Positions 11,443 through 22,289 of a stretch of DNA of 64,000 bases are shown piece by piece (positions within the stretch are counted from its first letter, which is position 1; every line of letters starts with the position of its first letter). The DNA is from Galerina marginata (taxonomy: Eukaryota > Basidiomycota > Agaricomycetes > Agaricales > Galerinaceae). The notes below the pieces were generated by a model, which saw only the letters and a program-made list of their open reading frames with translations, was not told the origin of the DNA and made no database searches. The position numbers and the translations under genes were made by a program. The stretch spans positions 2,604,001 through 2,668,000 of the forward strand of contig JAECYW010000002.1 in NCBI GenBank assembly GCA_023014335.1, read 5' to 3'.

Positions 11443-12017
11443 GATTGAATAGTCGTAAGATTGGAATGCGTGTTACTTTATAGGACGACAGCGAGAATCT
11501 ATGAGAGATTAAGTGGTCCAGCGATATACGGCGATTGCAAGGTGGAAGAATCTTATGAGTCGTTCAACGTTTCGCTCAGAAGCGTGAGAACATTTTTCTT
11601 TTCTGGATTTGTTGTGGCTTTAGACCCCAAATAATAATATTTGTTTGCTTTACATACTTAAGTAATTTTAAGGAGATTCAAAAAACTCCGACAAGCGATT
11701 TTAAATCTCAAAATAAGTACATATCGTTTTGCCTTCAGCTGGAACCAATGCCAATGAAAAGTCTACATACAGGTAATGATTATGAATTCCTGTTGGCCTG
11801 CTAATTAATCGCCCATCTATCTGGCAACAAGAGCAGCAACTGCAAGAGGGAAGGAATCCCTTATGTAACCTGCATGTACAGGTTACAGTTGAGTTACAGT
11901 CAACTGATTCAGCTCAATTAATTTGAATGACGTCAGGCTTTCACACCGTTAGGGGCCTAGCGGCCACCTCTCCTTGACCTCTCCTCGCCTTTCTCGTCAA
12001 TCCAAGTCTGCTGGAAC
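11443..12017. other. Shared promoter region of TPD3 and the epimerase gene
   Basis: This 575-bp divergent region contains a perfect ATF/CREB palindrome at 11928-11935 and a 9-bp inverted repeat with a 6-nt loop (11864-11872 with 11879-11887). No coding sequence is recognised. Confidence 0.5.
11928..11935. promoter_or_regulatory. Perfect CRE palindrome (ATF/CREB-type bZIP site)
   Basis: TGACGTCA lies 83 nt upstream of the epimerase start and about 490 nt upstream of the TPD3 start. This is the canonical site for ATF/CREB-family bZIP proteins. One such 8-mer is expected about once per 65 kb by chance, so only the promoter position supports it. Confidence 0.4.
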
Positions 12018-13065
12018 ATGCCCATAGAAACTACACAACGCGGAATTCTTTTGAAACACCCAGAGGTAATTGAATTCATGTTGTTCCAACCATGTATCCC
12101 CATCAACCTGATTCCTTTTCCAGGGTGCTACGGCAGAAATACTCCTTTATGGGGCCACTGTCATATCTTGGACGGCGCCTGATAAATCAGGAAAATCAGA
12201 AGAAAGACTCTTCGTTTCCTCAAAAGCTCTCCTCGATGGATCAAAGCCTGTCAGAGGCGGAATTCCTGTTGTTTTCCCGTGCTTTGGCGCACCTACTCAC
12301 CCAGACCATTCCAAGTTGGCGCAACATGGATTTGCCAGAAACGAGACCTGGAAATTTGACTCTATTGTCATGGATAACGAAGCTGGGGTTTCTATTAGAC
12401 TCGGTTAGTTAGCCTTATGAGGAACGCACCTCAACGACTTACGCCTTTTTTATTTACAGTCCTCAATCCTACTGAAAACGAACGGATCCCGACGATATAT
12501 TCAAGAGAATTCAGCTTAGCCTACCTTGTCACACTCGCTGAACACCAGCTGAGTACGGATCTGCACGTGGAGAATACATCGTCATCCGAGACTCTTGAAT
12601 TCCAGGCGCTGTTACATACCTACATCCGCGCACCTGCCGATGAGGTAAAAATAGTTCCACTCCAAGGCTTATCTTACTATGATAAAACCGAATCTACCGA
12701 TCAAGCTCGAGCGTCCCCAAAGACGGAAACTAGAGCTGAAGTTGATGTCAAGAAATTTACAGATTCTGTATACGAAAGCGCACCTTTGAAATATAGGGTT
12801 ACCTGGCCAGCTGGAGGTGTCGAGATAAAGGCGAAGAATTTCAAGGATTTAGTGGTTTGGAATCCTCAAGATCAAGGCAGTAAGCTAGGGGATATGGAAG
12901 CTGAAGGATGGTGGGTTTTTTCGCTAAACAAGAATGTTCATACTTTGAACTCCGAACAGGAAGAAATATGTCTGTGTAGAACCAGGACATGTCAAAGGTT
13001 TTGTGAACCTTGAACCACAGAAGCATTGGATCGGCCAGCAAGTCATTACTGTCATCCAAGATTGA
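12018..13065 (+). CDS. Glucose-6-phosphate 1-epimerase (YMR099C type)
   Basis: The enzyme interconverts the alpha and beta anomers of hexose 6-phosphates and belongs to the aldose 1-epimerase superfamily. The start at 12018 encodes MPIETTQRGILLKHPE, then an intron, then GATAEILLYGATVISW. Conserved blocks follow: PVRGGIPVVFPCFGAPTHPD, HGFARNETW (with the catalytic-type His), LNPTENERIPTIYSREFSLA, VENTSSSETLEFQALLHTYI, LVVWNPQDQGSKLGDM and, after the last intron, YVCVEPGHVKGFVNL. The stop is at 13063-13065. The protein is about 315 residues, close to the yeast homologue, and appears complete. It is transcribed away from TPD3 and is followed in the same direction by REV3 after 340 bp. Confidence 0.9.
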
Positions 13066-13405
13066 ATCTTCGCCAATAACTGTGGGGCTGCGGCAGTGCC
13101 TGAGGGACATGGAAGCTTCACTTTCTAGTAGTATAAGTAAATCTATAGAGCATTGTACAATATTTGGATCAAAGTTCTCATTTCGTCGTTCAAGTGGTTT
13201 TGGCCAGGTCTTGACAATGGAAGTTTCTCATTGTCACCTGAGAAATTAGCTTACAAATGACTTGAGCCGGTCTGAACAATCTCAGATAATTTGAATCTCT
13301 AAACCGACTCATTGCTCACTCACTGGCGAACTACATCCTCGCTCTTCTCATACTTACAAGCCAAAGGACATAACTGTCTTGAAGGTCACGATGCATTGAG
13401 ATACA
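13066..13405. other. Short intergenic region upstream of REV3
   Basis: 340 bp holding the 3' end of the epimerase transcript and the REV3 leader and promoter. I see no clear TATA box and no gene. Confidence 0.5.
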
Positions 13406-16400
13406 ATGACCGACAACGCCGTTTCACCAGTGGCCGGCAAGAAGTCCGCCCAGTTGCACGTCCGCATAAACCACATTGATTACACTCTTATCCCTCCAGG
13501 AAACCTTGACAATTCTACTCTTCCACGGGTCCCTGTTCTCCGAGTCTTCGGTCGTTCGTCGACTGGTAAAACAACTTGTGTTCATGTTCATCAAGTATAT
13601 CCATATTTCTTTGTCCGATATCCAGGTAAACTAAGCCCGCGCCATGGTGAGTTCATGTTCATCAGGATTTTTAATCTTGAGTCAAATTTATGCAGTAAAA
13701 AAACACATTTCCAAACTATTCCGGTCGTTGAATCATGCGATTGCCCTTTCTCTCAAGAGGAACCCTCTATCAGGGAAGTCGCACTTCATTCGCGCAATTC
13801 TGCTGGTCAAAGGCGTCGACTTCTACGGTTTCCATGCATCGTATGAACCCTTCCTCAAGATACTAGTGGCTGACCCAGCCCATGTGACTCGCACTGTGAC
13901 CATTCTCCAATCTGGTTCTGTTATGGGCACACGCTTCTCCGTGTACGAGAGCCATTTGAGCTATATTCTGCAATTTTTATGTGATTTCGGTTTATACGGA
14001 TGCGGTTTGATCGAACTAGAAGAGGTTTTCGAGCGTTGCGGCGAAGAACCGGAAGAAACAACAACCCCTACGACAAACGTGTTTGGTGTATCTTCATACT
14101 TTCGAGAGTCTCGCCTTCCTCTTGAAGTCGACGTCATTGCGCCACATATTCTGAACAGACACAATCTAGTGGCCAGAAATATGCATCACCGCCTGGAAAT
14201 ACCGACACCGTCCTTGTCTCATGAACCTCTTGTTCTTAGTGTTCGGGAACTCTGGCAGGATGAACGAAATCATCGTCGTAGCCTGGGTCTCGATCCTTCC
14301 CCGGAGGTCCCTATTGACCCAAGCGAGTCTTCCAGAGCGGGAGGTGGGGACTGGGTCGCTGAGGCTCGATGGTGGGATGAAATACGAAAACGAATTGAGA
14401 GTAATAGCGCTCAAGAAAAGCCAGTATCAACTGAATCAAAACAAACCTGGGAACTGTTTGTCATGACCACCTTTGAAAGTGTCGAGGCCATCTGGGAGAA
14501 ACAATACAAGACATGGAAGCCGTCGAAAGAGAAAGCCGATATAGATGCTCCAGAAGTCGACAAATCTGAGCAAATACCTCACCTTCAAGATTATGTCTGG
14601 GATGATATAACCCAGGAAATTACGGATGGAAAAGACGACCAAATAGAGGTTGATATCTCAATGCTGTCGAATCAGGACATGAACCGGCTTGATCAAGAGG
14701 AGGCAGATTTTTTGAATAAAGAAGAATTGCAGGAGCCACCAGGGGCCGAAGAAAACGAAGACGCAGAAGACAACGCATATGAGGATGAGCAAGATTCCAA
14801 GTACCCAGTGGATGGGAATTCGGAGCGGGAATCTAGGTGAATTCTCAAGTTCCCCGATCGAAGGGCTGCCTCGATATCTATTTAGTCAAGTGGACCCCTT
14901 TATCGGAGACCCAGCAAGCTCGCAAACCAGAATGGCAGACTATCGACTAGAAAGGTAAGTTTATTTCTCTCATCCACGAAATATCTGGAATTTTGGTAGT
15001 CCTCCATCGCCTCGTCTGCTCGGACAAGAAGATCGGATAGGCTCACCAACCCCCACGAAGTAAGACCGCATTCTGATCTGTCATCAAAATCTTACTTATG
15101 GTAGGTTGACGAGAGGGCATCCTGGAACCCATGATGTGGTCACTGAAGAGGCTGAGTAAGTAAGGCTTCCTTTGGCTAGTCGCGTAGCTTGACGATTCCT
15201 TTAGGAAAACAGAGGAGGTCAAAAATGATGACGATACGGACGAGCTGGACCTAACACCCACAAAATTCAATGAATATCTCCCGGGCTCCAGAAAAATCGA
15301 AATTAGGTTTGCCACCGCCCGAGACAATCCTCCGGAACCACTGGATGTCGAAAACGACGGTGATATGGACGAGTCAGACCAAACACCCACAAAATCCCTA
15401 TGGGGTCCTAAAATCAAGTTCGCCACAAGCGGGGATGACCTTCCTCAGCTGCCAGATGTGAATCAACAAGACACTATGCTTTCTGATATTCAAGAGGATT
15501 TGTCAGTAACTCCGGCCGTTCTGGGTGCTAGGGAGCGTTCTTCGCTCATCGCAGCCCGTGCCGTTCAACTTTCGAAAGCTTTCAATACATGCAAAGCAAC
15601 GAGTACAAATCAATATGTTTATTTCTTACAGCCGCCAACATGGTTGGATTTGCAACTTGGCCTGCAAAACTTGGGGTTGTCCAGCAAAATCTATCAAACA
15701 CCCTATTATTCCGAAGATGTCGATATTCCAAACAACCCCAAGGAGTATGCAGGTCTCACTTACCACCTTAAAGGGGGGCAGGGTATTGCATCACTCGATG
15801 ACTGGTATACAGAACCAGCTTCTGATGCCAATCAAACTGTGCGTAACTCGCCCTGTTTAAATCCCATCGGCGTTGGTGGATGGGAATATGCAAGTCATCC
15901 GCCTAGCATGAAAGAAATACGCCGTACGATGGAGTTACTCGAGATTCGAACGAATAACAAAATGAAGAAGCAGAAACTGACATCTCAGGTGGAGGTTTTC
16001 GCCGTGCAGTAATTTCTCGTCCGGTATCTGACATCATCCCAGATTGAAGGTCCCACACAGGCGAACATATACGGATTTAAGACATCGCCGATAGCAGATC
16101 TGTCAGCTTCTCGGGAAAACGCCAACTTGGCGGTCATGTCTGTGGAAATCTTCGGTAGGTAGCCCAATTCCGTCAGTTTGGCATCCAGAGCTTGCCGAAC
16201 TGATATACACAAAATCGCAGTCCCAACAAAAGACGACAGGGTCCCCAACGCAGCTTCTGATCAAGTTTTCGCTGTTTCCTACGCGTATCATATCTCTGGG
16301 ATGGAAATAATCCACACTGGTATTCTTGTCGCTCGAAATTCTCAGATTCACGAACACAGAACGCGGCATATCAAATTTGAAATTGTTGAAACCGAGTTGG

Positions 16401-19400
16401 ATCTTCTTAACAGACTAGTCGATTTGGTTGTTGAGCACGACCCCGACATCCTTACGGGCTGGGAGCTGCAACTTAATTCCTGGGGTTATCTGGATGCACG
16501 CTGCAACACATATGGTTCGACTCTCTGATTTATTTTTCATGACATTGAACCGACCTCAGAAAAGGTTTGGCGTTCCCAGACGTTATTTCTCGTGCTCCTC
16601 CCAGACATTCGGGAGGGTCGGTAATAGACCAATGGGGGCTACGCAAAACCTCTACGTTCAAGACCGCTGGGCGGCATGTCTTGAATTTGTGGAGAATTAT
16701 GCGTTCAGAGAAGACGCTGACTATCTACACTTTTGAGAATGTCGTGTTCGAGGTTCTTGGCAAACGGTATGTATCTCGTCCTGAATCGAGGAACAAGATC
16801 TGAGAAACGCACCCAAGCGTTCCAAAATATAGCTTCAAGACTCTGACGGAAATGTATCACAGCCCAGTGCCTGCGCACGCATCCCTTGTTGTTGAGCATT
16901 TGCTCATGCGAGTCGTTACAAATCTTGAGTTACTGGAAGCGACTGAAACGATCACAAAAACTGCGTATGCTCTCCTTTCTTTTGAACTTAAGTTTTCTCA
17001 CTTATCTTGACTTAGTGAATTTGCTCGAGTTTTTGGAGTTGACTTCTTCTCAGTCTTGAGTCGCGGATCCCAATTCAAAGTAGAATCTTTTATGTTTCGA
17101 ATTGCGAAACCCGAGAGTTTTGTCTTAATTTCACCCAGCAGAAACGATGTAAGTCCATTATAATTTCATTTAACCACTATGCCATTTGACCCGCTGTGTC
17201 TCGTCTAGGTTGGTAAACAAAATGCTGCAGAATGCATGCCTCTTATTTTGGAACCTGCGTCAGCATTTTATTCCAGTCCGCTCTTGGTGCTTGACTTCCA
17301 GTCCCTTTACCCATCCATTATGATTGCCTATAATTATTGCTATTCCACCTGTCTCGGCAGAATCACCGATTTTCAAGGGACTTATAAATTTGGTGTGGTC
17401 AACAATTTGGAAATATCCACAGAACTTTTAGAAAAACTTCGAAGTCATATCACTGGTGAATGCTTGTCCCCAATCCTGCTTTGAGAAGAGCCAGTGTTCA
17501 TCTCTTTATTTAGTCGCTCCAAACGGCATCATGTATGTCAAACACGATGTACGCAGGGGTCTCCTTGGGAGGATGCTAGCAGAGCTCCTTGACACCCGAG
17601 TCATGGTGAAACAGGCAATGAAAAGGGTGGGTGGCGACAAGGTGAGCTCTTGTAATACTACACATCTTGAAGCTAATTCTGTGGTCTAGGCGCGAAAGAG
17701 AATCCTCGACGCCCGTCAGTTGAGCTTGAAGTATATCGCCAATGTCACGTATGGATACACGAGTGCGACTTTCTCGGGAAGAATGCCCGCGGTCGAGATT
17801 GCTGATAGCATCGTCCAGACCGGGAGAGAAACCTTAGAAAAGGTGTGGATGTTCGACTTTCGGAATCACGGCGACTAAATTCTCCTAAGGCGATTGATGT
17901 CATTGAAAACACCACGAAATGGGACGCAAAGGCATGGTCTTGCTGTGACTCTGTACGAAGTCACTGACCCCACTTTCTAGGTAGTCTATGGCGATACCGA
18001 CAGCGTCTTTGTGTGAGTTTCATTCTTCACGACAATATCAGATCTGTCTGTATTCTTCACCCCGCAGTTATCTTCCTGGACGAACCAAAAGGCAGGCGTT
18101 TGCTATCGGAAATGAAATAGCAGACACAATCACGTCTTTGAATCCTGCTCCAATTAAACTCAAATTTGAGAAGGTATCGATGAAAGCAAAAACGGATTGC
18201 ATACGTCGCCGCTCATCACCGCAAACAGGTATACCTACCATGCGTTCTAATGGCTAAAAAAAGGTACGTGGGTTTCAAGTACGAGAGTATCGACGACACG
18301 GAACCTGCCTTCGACGCCAAAGGCATTGAAACGGTCAGGCGAGACGGCGTTCCTGCCCAGCGTAAGATGGTGGAGAACTGTTTGAAGTCAGTAAACTACC
18401 CATCAAGCTTATGATTTCAACGTGTTCAAGGATTCTAGGATTTTATTTCGGACCCAAAACCTTAGCAAAGTCAAGGACTATTGTTGTCGTTCCTGGACAA
18501 AATTATTGGAAAATAAAGCTTCAGTGCAGGATTTCATTTTTGCGAAAGAAGTCAAGATGGGCACATACAGGTAGTTACTTGGCCTTCACGTTTTTCTATA
18601 ACACTCATGAAGGCTCTGCAAAACAGCGATAGGGGCCCGCCTCCACCAGGTGTCGTGGTTGCTGCACGAAGGATGGTTTTCGATCCAAACAACGAAGCGC
18701 AGTACGGCGACAGAATCCCATATGTCATTGTGCGGAGTACTTCTGGGGCGCCAAGGTTGGTCGACAGGGCAATGGATCCACTAGAATTTATCAACAACAG
18801 GCCAGCCCATTTTACTCAGTTTCTTCCTAAATAAAAGCTCATCCATAGTCACAGTCAGCTTCGGCTTGATGCACATTATTATATCACCAGAGTGCTTATT
18901 CCTCCTTTGGAGAGGATTTTCAATCTCGCCGGGGCAGATGTCAGGCAATGGTTCAACGATATGCCAAAGTCTATCGTGCCTGAATTGGTTTCACCTAGGA
19001 AACCAAAGGGGGTACCTGCTAGCAGTCCGGATAGGATGAACATCAGTGAACACTTTACAGGCACACAGTGTCTCTCTTGTGGAGGACCTTCTCCTGAAGG
19101 TACATTATTCATTTCCCATCGTATTATTCACTCGCGAATTGTACAGGCTTGTGTGACGAATGCTGCTTTTCTCCGCAAGAAAGCATTGTCAACTTAGAGT
19201 TTCGGATAAGGACAAAGGAAGAACGTCTCACTAGCACCCATCGCATATGTTCTACTTGCACAGGATCAACCCCACCGGATCCGATTTATTGTGAGTCCCT
19301 TGATTGCCAATGGTTTTTTGCGAGGAGGAAGGCCGAAGCAGGGATGGAACTTGTCCCTCTTTTTGAGGAGTTGATAGAAGAACTGGAGACACTACCTGAA

Positions 19401-19463
19401 CGTGATGTCATTCAAACAGAGCAACTTGAAACGGACTTTTATGAAGCGGAGAACGACCTATGA
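13406..19463 (+). CDS. REV3: DNA polymerase zeta catalytic subunit
   Basis: Rev3 is the B-family polymerase that extends primers past DNA damage in error-prone translesion synthesis. The start at 13406 leads into LHVRINHIDYTLIPPG and PYFFVRYPG, the conserved N-terminal domain. A long acidic, disordered insert (about 14500-15500) follows. The exonuclease-like domain opens with NLAVMSVEIF (16119-16152), which lacks the DIE catalytic motif, as in known Rev3; DPDILTGWELQ is present (16441-16475). Polymerase motifs are intact: DFQSLYPSIMIAYN (17293-17334), NVTYGYTSATFSGRMP (near 17745-17790) and YGDTDSVF (17988-18011). The C-terminus has CLSCGGPSPEG with CDEC, then CSTCTG...CESLDC, the second Cys motif that holds a [4Fe-4S] cluster and binds accessory subunits. 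Many small exons are present, including two of about 50-60 nt near 15000-15160. Confidence 0.95.
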
Positions 19464-19670
19464 TACATGTCAGATGTGCCCGTTGCTGAAGAAATCGGAG
19501 CATAAATGTTCCTAATAATTAATGATTATGCTCAAATACTCCTTCCTGCCATCCTGTCGAGTTGGCTCATGAGTCAGATGATGGTTTCTTTTCGGCAAGT
19601 TTTCAGACGAATAAATAGTATATTTCCAGGCTTGGCCACCTCATAGGATACAATTGCGAGAACAGCTGTT

Positions 19671-20420
19671 TTATACAGCTTGATATGCCCCAGGGGCTGC
19701 CGGTTCCGTGGTTGGGCCAGACTTGTGGGGTACAGATTGTGCTGGACGTATGTTGCGAACGAATGCGTCATCATCTACAGTTTGATAACCTTCCCTACCA
19801 TTAGAGGTGAAGCCGCCGGGCATGGACCAGACTGTAACAGGCCATTAGCTAGGAACCGAGGGGTTATTACAAAACACACCTGTAGGTCCGCCCAAATTGG
19901 CAGACCCAAGTCCACCAAACTGACTTCCGCGCTGGCGAAGTGCATTCACGAAGGCCAAAAGTGTGGGTATCTAGAAAAGATATAGCATCTGGGCCATGGA
20001 AGAAACATAGAAATGTACCTTAAGGAGAAGAAGGCAGACGGTGAGGAACTTGAAGAAACCATGTTGTTCGTTCTTAATCATCCACACAATATCGAAAACC
20101 GTTGAAATACCCAATAACGCGGTAAACTGGTAAATAAGAGCAAAACCATGTCAGCTCCAATCATCATGTGAGATGGCAATGCTGACGGTTTGCAGTGACT
20201 GAGTCGCCTCGGCAGCCTCCTGGGCATAACATCCGAAGAGGAATATAGGTAGGTTGTAGGGTGGGGTGGCTGCAAGAGAAAGGAGAAAAGACAGGCCCTG
20301 CAAATGGCAAATTAGTTGAATATCATTTTGTCAACCGTCCACTGGTCTTGTAAGGGGGTCACAACGTACTGTTCCTGCCAACACAAGCTTGGAGGGATCT
20401 AATGTTTGGATATAATCCAT
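19671..20420 (-). CDS. Agtrap-like small multispanning membrane protein
   Basis: The start at 20420 gives MDYIQTLDPSKLVLAGT, then exons with LSFLLSLAATPPYNLPIFLF, FTALLGISTVFDIVWMIKNE, FFKFLTVCLLLLKIPTLLAF and RQRGSQFGGLG. Four hydrophobic stretches and the FDIVWM, LLKIP and RQRGSQF signatures resemble the type-1 angiotensin II receptor-associated protein (Agtrap) domain, which fungi carry without the receptor. The tail is soluble (WSMPGGFTSNGREGYQTVDD) and ends EPAAPGAYQAV at 19671. Introns are short with normal borders. The fungal function is unknown. The gene is convergent with REV3 (207 bp between stops) and divergent from DPH7 (222 bp between starts). The family assignment comes from remembered similarity and is moderately sure. 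Confidence 0.65.
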
Positions 20421-20642
20421 GAAGTCTCGTCTTGGAAACAGGGGATATTTAAGAAACGAACGAAAAGAGAATCCGAGGTGGAGGAGTGTGAGCGCAGTAA
20501 GAGGCACATTTGAGGCACATGGACTTTTTGTCATTCACTGCTCTGCCGGGCCGCTTCTGTCTCCGAAATCGCGACCAAGCTCAACCCTCCTTCCATTTGT
20601 TCCTCATCCTTCTCCATTTACGCAAAGCGATAGCAAAGTGAC

Positions 20643-22127
20643 ATGATCGTATTTGATACCACCTTTCCGGCTGATAGTCTGGAATTCTGCCCTACCATCG
20701 GGTTTCAAGATATTTTTGTGTGCGGGACCTACAAACTCCTGGATCAACCTGCATTATTTTCGGATCCGAAGGCAAACAGCAGCTCGAAAGTCCTCCAGAC
20801 CCGAAGAGGACAATGTCTTGTTTTCAGAGTGAGGCCAGATAACAACGGTGGGACCCCCTTGTACGGCGTATCCTTTCCAGTCTCCTGTGGTTCTGAAGCC
20901 CGGTGACAGTGAACAGATCCAGTCATTTAATCTACCTGCAATACCAGACATGAAATGGTATCTATTAACGAAATTCCAGTCTTCTCTTATGAAGGTTAAT
21001 GGCTAGGAAAGGTGTCATAGGTCGAGCTCAGCTGCTCCTTTACTCGGCGTTGCCGATTCTGAAGGGAATATCACGCTTCATGAATGGAGAGAGGTCACTT
21101 GGCATCGCCCAACTACCTCTGAAAGACACATTTTGAAACGTTATTCTGCAGCAATCTTTTATACAAGTCGATTCCATAATGTGCGCCCCCTCAGACACGT
21201 TGTGTCTCTCTCTTGGACTGGTCCAATCGGCGGACGGAAACAAGGTACGGTCATTATCTTCCACAATTGACAGTTAGCTGTACCGGATTATCGAAGTAAT
21301 CTTGGATCTCTCGTGGTCTCCCTCTCAAATGGCAATTTATGTCTCTTGACCCCCACAGTGGGCTTAGGCTTAGCGGTGACAGAAACGTGGCACGCTCATG
21401 ACTATGAACCATGGGTGGCTGCCTGGAACTATTGGGATACCAGTGTTATCTATTCAGGTTCCGTCTTGGTCCACTAGTCTACACTAGATTTTGTCTGAAA
21501 TCGGTATCTTCTATGGTCAGGAGGTGACGACCTGAAGTTGAAAGCTTGGGACATCCGGCAAGGTTTCATGCGCCCGACATTCGTCAACAAAAGGTAATTA
21601 ATACCCATCATCGACTTGCCGACGTTTTCCTTATCCACAGGGACTAGATTTGAAGCAGGGGTAACCTCTATCCAAAGTCATCCATATGTCGAGCATCTCC
21701 TGGCTGTCGGAAGGTACTCGTAATATCCCCCCTTTCCCAGACCTTCCCCATGCTGACACATTCTCGCCATTTGACAAGCTACAACAACGCTGTTCATATT
21801 TTTGATGCCAGGAAGATGACGGCCACTGTAGCGCGGGTAGATGTCGGGGGAGGCGCCTGGCGCGTTAAGTGGCACCCGTCTGAAAGGCGCAAACAGGATC
21901 TCCTTGTCGCATGTATGCACGACGGCTTCAAAGTAATCCATTTTGACATGGCATCCGACGGCCTGGGTAGTTTATTTGATGTCTCTCGGGTATTGAAACG
22001 CAACGATGACCATGAGTCAATGGCGTATGGGGCGGATTGGTCACATGCAGGTCCTCTCATGAGTGGAGAAACTCTTATTGGAGGTTGTTCTTTCTACGAC
22101 CATAAAATGAGCCTATGGTCGGCGTGA
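20643..22127 (+). CDS. DPH7: Diphthine methyltransferase (diphthamide biosynthesis, WD40)
   Basis: Dph7 is the WD40 protein that demethylates diphthine methyl ester on elongation factor 2 in the diphthamide pathway. The start at 20643 gives MIVFDTTFPADSLEFCPTIG, typical of the N-terminal strand. Later exons show a WD repeat with GGDDLKLKAWDIRQG and a CGG-like block, FEAGVTSIQSHPYVEHLLAV, YNNAVHIFDARKM, VDVGGGAWRVKWHP (a family signature) and LLVACMHDGFKVIHF. The C-terminus reads GCSFYDHKMSLWSA with the stop at 22125-22127. The middle, about 20940-21540, is cut by several introns whose borders I did not fix. The gene is convergent with the TMEM135-like gene (162 bp between stops). Confidence 0.85.
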
Positions 22128-22289
22128 GGTGTACCAATTGTATTGTCCTATTTGGAGAAGATGCATGTAATTGTACGAGGCCATGTATTTGCTATACTTA
22201 TAAAAAAAAAGTCCATCAACGACACAGGTGTGGTGCAGTTGGCGGATATACTTCAACCTAACTACAGGTATCTTTGATCCAAGGGTATA

